Shown one piece after another: positions 15,260-16,675 of a stretch of DNA of 16,675 bases (its first letter is position 1; each line of letters starts with the position of its first letter). The stretch is taken from positions 1 through 16,675 of the forward strand of contig JAEYQO010000014.1 in the NCBI GenBank assembly GCA_023409975.1, in the 5' to 3' direction. The notes beneath the pieces are model-generated. The model was not told where the DNA came from. It saw nothing but the letters and a program-made list of their open reading frames with translations, and ran no database searches. Source of the stretch: Bacteroidota bacterium. Lineage in GTDB: Bacteria; Bacteroidota; Bacteroidia; Chitinophagales; Chitinophagaceae. The position numbers and the translations under genes were made by a program.

Positions 15260-15325
15260 ACCCGTACCTCACCCGTACCTCACCCGTATTTAACCCGTAC
15301 TCTACCCGTACCTAACCCGAGGGAG
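15260..15325. repeat. six-copy 11-bp tandem repeat (ACCCGTACCTM)
   Basis: ACCCG recurs at 15260, 15271, 15282, 15293, 15304 and 15315, exactly every 11 bases. The first five copies share ACCCGTA, two are identical (ACCCGTACCTC), and the last is degenerate (ACCCGAGGGAG). The unit is not a multiple of three and lies between divergent dapD and the PKD-repeat gene, so it is non-coding. It could be a minisatellite or an array of protein-binding sites on one face of the helix. Confidence 0.85.
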
Positions 15326-15509
15326 AGGGAGTCCGGCACAGGTCAGCCAATTGCAAAACATGGTTTAGTGTGTGGAGCGTTTCTCAATAATTCACCCGTT
15401 CTGTTCTTAACCTTTTCTATGATTTTTACGTCTATATCTAAGCAGCAACCCCGCTATCCTGCAGACTTGTTGATTTTTTTAATAATTTGTAGACCAGATA
15501 TCGTTACCC

Positions 15510-16675
15510 ATGCAAATTTTTACCAGATCATTCTTCCTGGCCTTACTGCTATTGCTTAGCATTCCTGCTCTGGCACAGCCGGTAGCTGATTTCACCGCTA
15601 CACCAGTGACTGGCTGTGCTCCGCTGTTGGTACAATTCACCAGCACTTCCACGGGAAATCCCACCTCTTATCAATGGAACCTGGGAAACGGAGTGAATAC
15701 GGTAATACAAAATCCCTCTACGACTTATACCACACCGGGAACTTATACGGTGACTCTGACAGTTTCCAACGCCAATGGCAGCGATACCAAGACGGTAACC
15801 AATTACATTACTGTTCACGGCAATCCGCAGGTGAGTTTTACGGTTAACGATACAGCAACCTGCCCACCGCTGCAAGCCGTTTTTACCAATAACTCAGTAC
15901 CGGGTACTCCGGGAGCAGCCACCTATAGCTGGAGCTTTGGTGATGGTAACAACTCCACCCTGCAGAATCCTTCCCACACTTATCCTGTTCCAGGATATTA
16001 CCATGTGACGCTCGTGGTGACGAACAGTGGCGGCTGTGTGTCCTCCCTGACCAAACCTAACTATATCCACGTCAGAACCCCGCCTGTTGTCGATTTTACA
16101 GCAAGCCCAACCTCTTCCTGCGATATTCCGGTACAGATTGACTTCACCTCAATGGTGACAGGTTCCGGCCCCTATACCTACAACTGGACTTTCGGTGATG
16201 GTGGAAGCTCTACCAATGCCAATCCCAACCATACATACAATAATCCCGGCGCCTACAACGTCAGGCTCATTGTTACGGATGTCTTTGGCTGCAAGGATAC
16301 CATGATCAAACCTGCCTATATCAATGTGGGATCTCTGACGGCTGCCGCTACCCCGCCTGCAGCGGGATGTGAGAACACACCGATTCAGTTCACAAATGGT
16401 TCCTCAGGAGCAACCAGCTACCTCTGGGATTTTGGCGACGGGAACACGTCTACTGACACTGACCCCTCTCATGTCTATTCAAACCCCGGATCTTACACGG
16501 TTAAATTGGTAGCCTATAATGCTCCCTGTGCCGACTCCATCACCTTTCCACTGACCATCAATCCAAAACCTGAGGCCTCCTTCAATTTTACTCCCGACAA
16601 ACCCTGCCCGGCTCCGCAGCAGATCCAGTTCAATAATACGTCCACAGGTGCCACCAGCTATACCTGGAGCTTTGG
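15510..16675 (+). CDS. secreted PKD-repeat protein, 3'-truncated
   Basis: The frame opens at ATG 15510 and stays open to the window edge (388 codons and two bases), so the C-terminus is missing. A signal peptide is clear: MQIFTRSFFLALLLLLSIPALAQ, with cleavage near residue 23. PKD domains follow in tandem at about 25-102, 107-188, 193-273, 278-350 and a partial fifth from 356. The PKD hallmark W-x-FGDG occurs three times (WSFGDG at 141, WTFGDG at 226, WDFGDG at 306). In the first domain it is altered to WNLGNG. Each domain ends in a [HT]-x-Y-x-x-PG-x-Y strand pair, and most begin with a paired cysteine as in CAPL or CPPL. PKD arrays are typical of large Bacteroidota surface proteins or adhesins secreted by T9SS; the sorting domain would be beyond the edge. 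Function is otherwise unknown. Confidence 0.9.
   Translation, partial: MQIFTRSFFLALLLLLSIPALAQPVADFTATPVTGCAPLLVQFTSTSTGNPTSYQWNLGNGVNTVIQNPSTTYTTPGTYTVTLTVSNANGSDTKTVTNYITVHGNPQVSFTVNDTATCPPLQAVFTNNSVPGTPGAATYSWSFGDGNNSTLQNPSHTYPVPGYYHVTLVVTNSGGCVSSLTKPNYIHVRTPPVVDFTASPTSSCDIPVQIDFTSMVTGSGPYTYNWTFGDGGSSTNANPNHTYNNPGAYNVRLIVTDVFGCKDTMIKPAYINVGSLTAAATPPAAGCENTPIQFTNGSSGATSYLWDFGDGNTSTDTDPSHVYSNPGSYTVKLVAYNAPCADSITFPLTINPKPEASFNFTPDKPCPAPQQIQFNNTSTGATSYTWSF

Larger units (their letters stand above)
15104..15509. other. intergenic region between dapD and the PKD-repeat gene
   Basis: The 406 bases hold the dapD -7 box (15120-15127), a small CCGAA/TTCGG hairpin (15146-15161), the 11-bp tandem repeat array (15260-15325) and an AT-rich stretch (15380-15500) before the PKD-repeat gene. 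TAATAATTTG at about 15480-15489 is a poor match to a -7 box. No convincing gene is present. Confidence 0.5.

Noticed and set aside
15133..15315. 60-codon plus-strand frame across the 11-bp repeats
   Set aside because: The repeat period is not a multiple of three and the peptide has no features beyond the repeat itself.
15260..15325. CRISPR array
   Set aside because: Units are only 11 bp with no spacers, and no cas gene is nearby.

Overview
The window looks like a chromosomal segment of a Bacteroidota bacterium, probably near Chitinophagales (inference). Three genes with a visible 3' end carry a type IX secretion (T9SS) type A C-terminal sorting domain, a fourth ends in a close variant of it, and a PKD-repeat gene runs off the 3' edge. 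Upstream regions lack clear Shine-Dalgarno sequences but carry -7 boxes of the Bacteroidota TAnnTTTG type. No tRNA, rRNA, CRISPR array, transposase or phage gene was seen.

Layout. (1) 1-1509 is the 3' part of a surface protein built of Ig-like repeats. A 360-base non-coding stretch with two hairpins and a C9 tract separates it from an Asp-box/beta-propeller protein (1870-3924). (2) 4066-7054 is a sulfur-handling module: a Crp/Fnr regulator, a TauE/SafE permease, a thioredoxin and a YeeE/YedE transporter split into two half-proteins. It ends at a strong hairpin (7075-7104) that also lies downstream of the convergent VOC gene. (3) 7131-9518 holds a VOC-family protein (minus), a divergent VIT1/CCC1-type membrane transporter and a diaminopimelate decarboxylase (lysA-like). 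(4) 9731-13590 is a visibly AT-rich pair of secreted proteins, a subtilisin-like S8 protease and a 221-residue T9SS partner two bases downstream. (5) 13710-15103 has a LOG-family protein and dapD, convergent, their stop codons sharing TTAA. (6) A 406-base intergenic region with six 11-bp tandem repeats precedes a PKD-repeat adhesin (15510 to the edge).

How the genes fit together. The most coherent unit is the sulfur module. Its regulator has a CRP-like recognition helix (R-E-x3-R). A TGTGA-N6-TCACG dyad lies over the regulator's own stop codon, centred 30.5 bp before an AACTTTGCATTC box at the permease start. A second, degenerate dyad sits at exactly the same distance before an identical box upstream of the thioredoxin gene. 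This suggests one regulator driving two internal promoters. The regulator also has a C-x5-C pair where CRP binds cyclic nucleotide, so I propose a thiol- or persulfide-responsive switch (inference). dapD and lysA both serve lysine/meso-diaminopimelate synthesis but are separated by the AT-rich secreted pair, which may be a later insertion.
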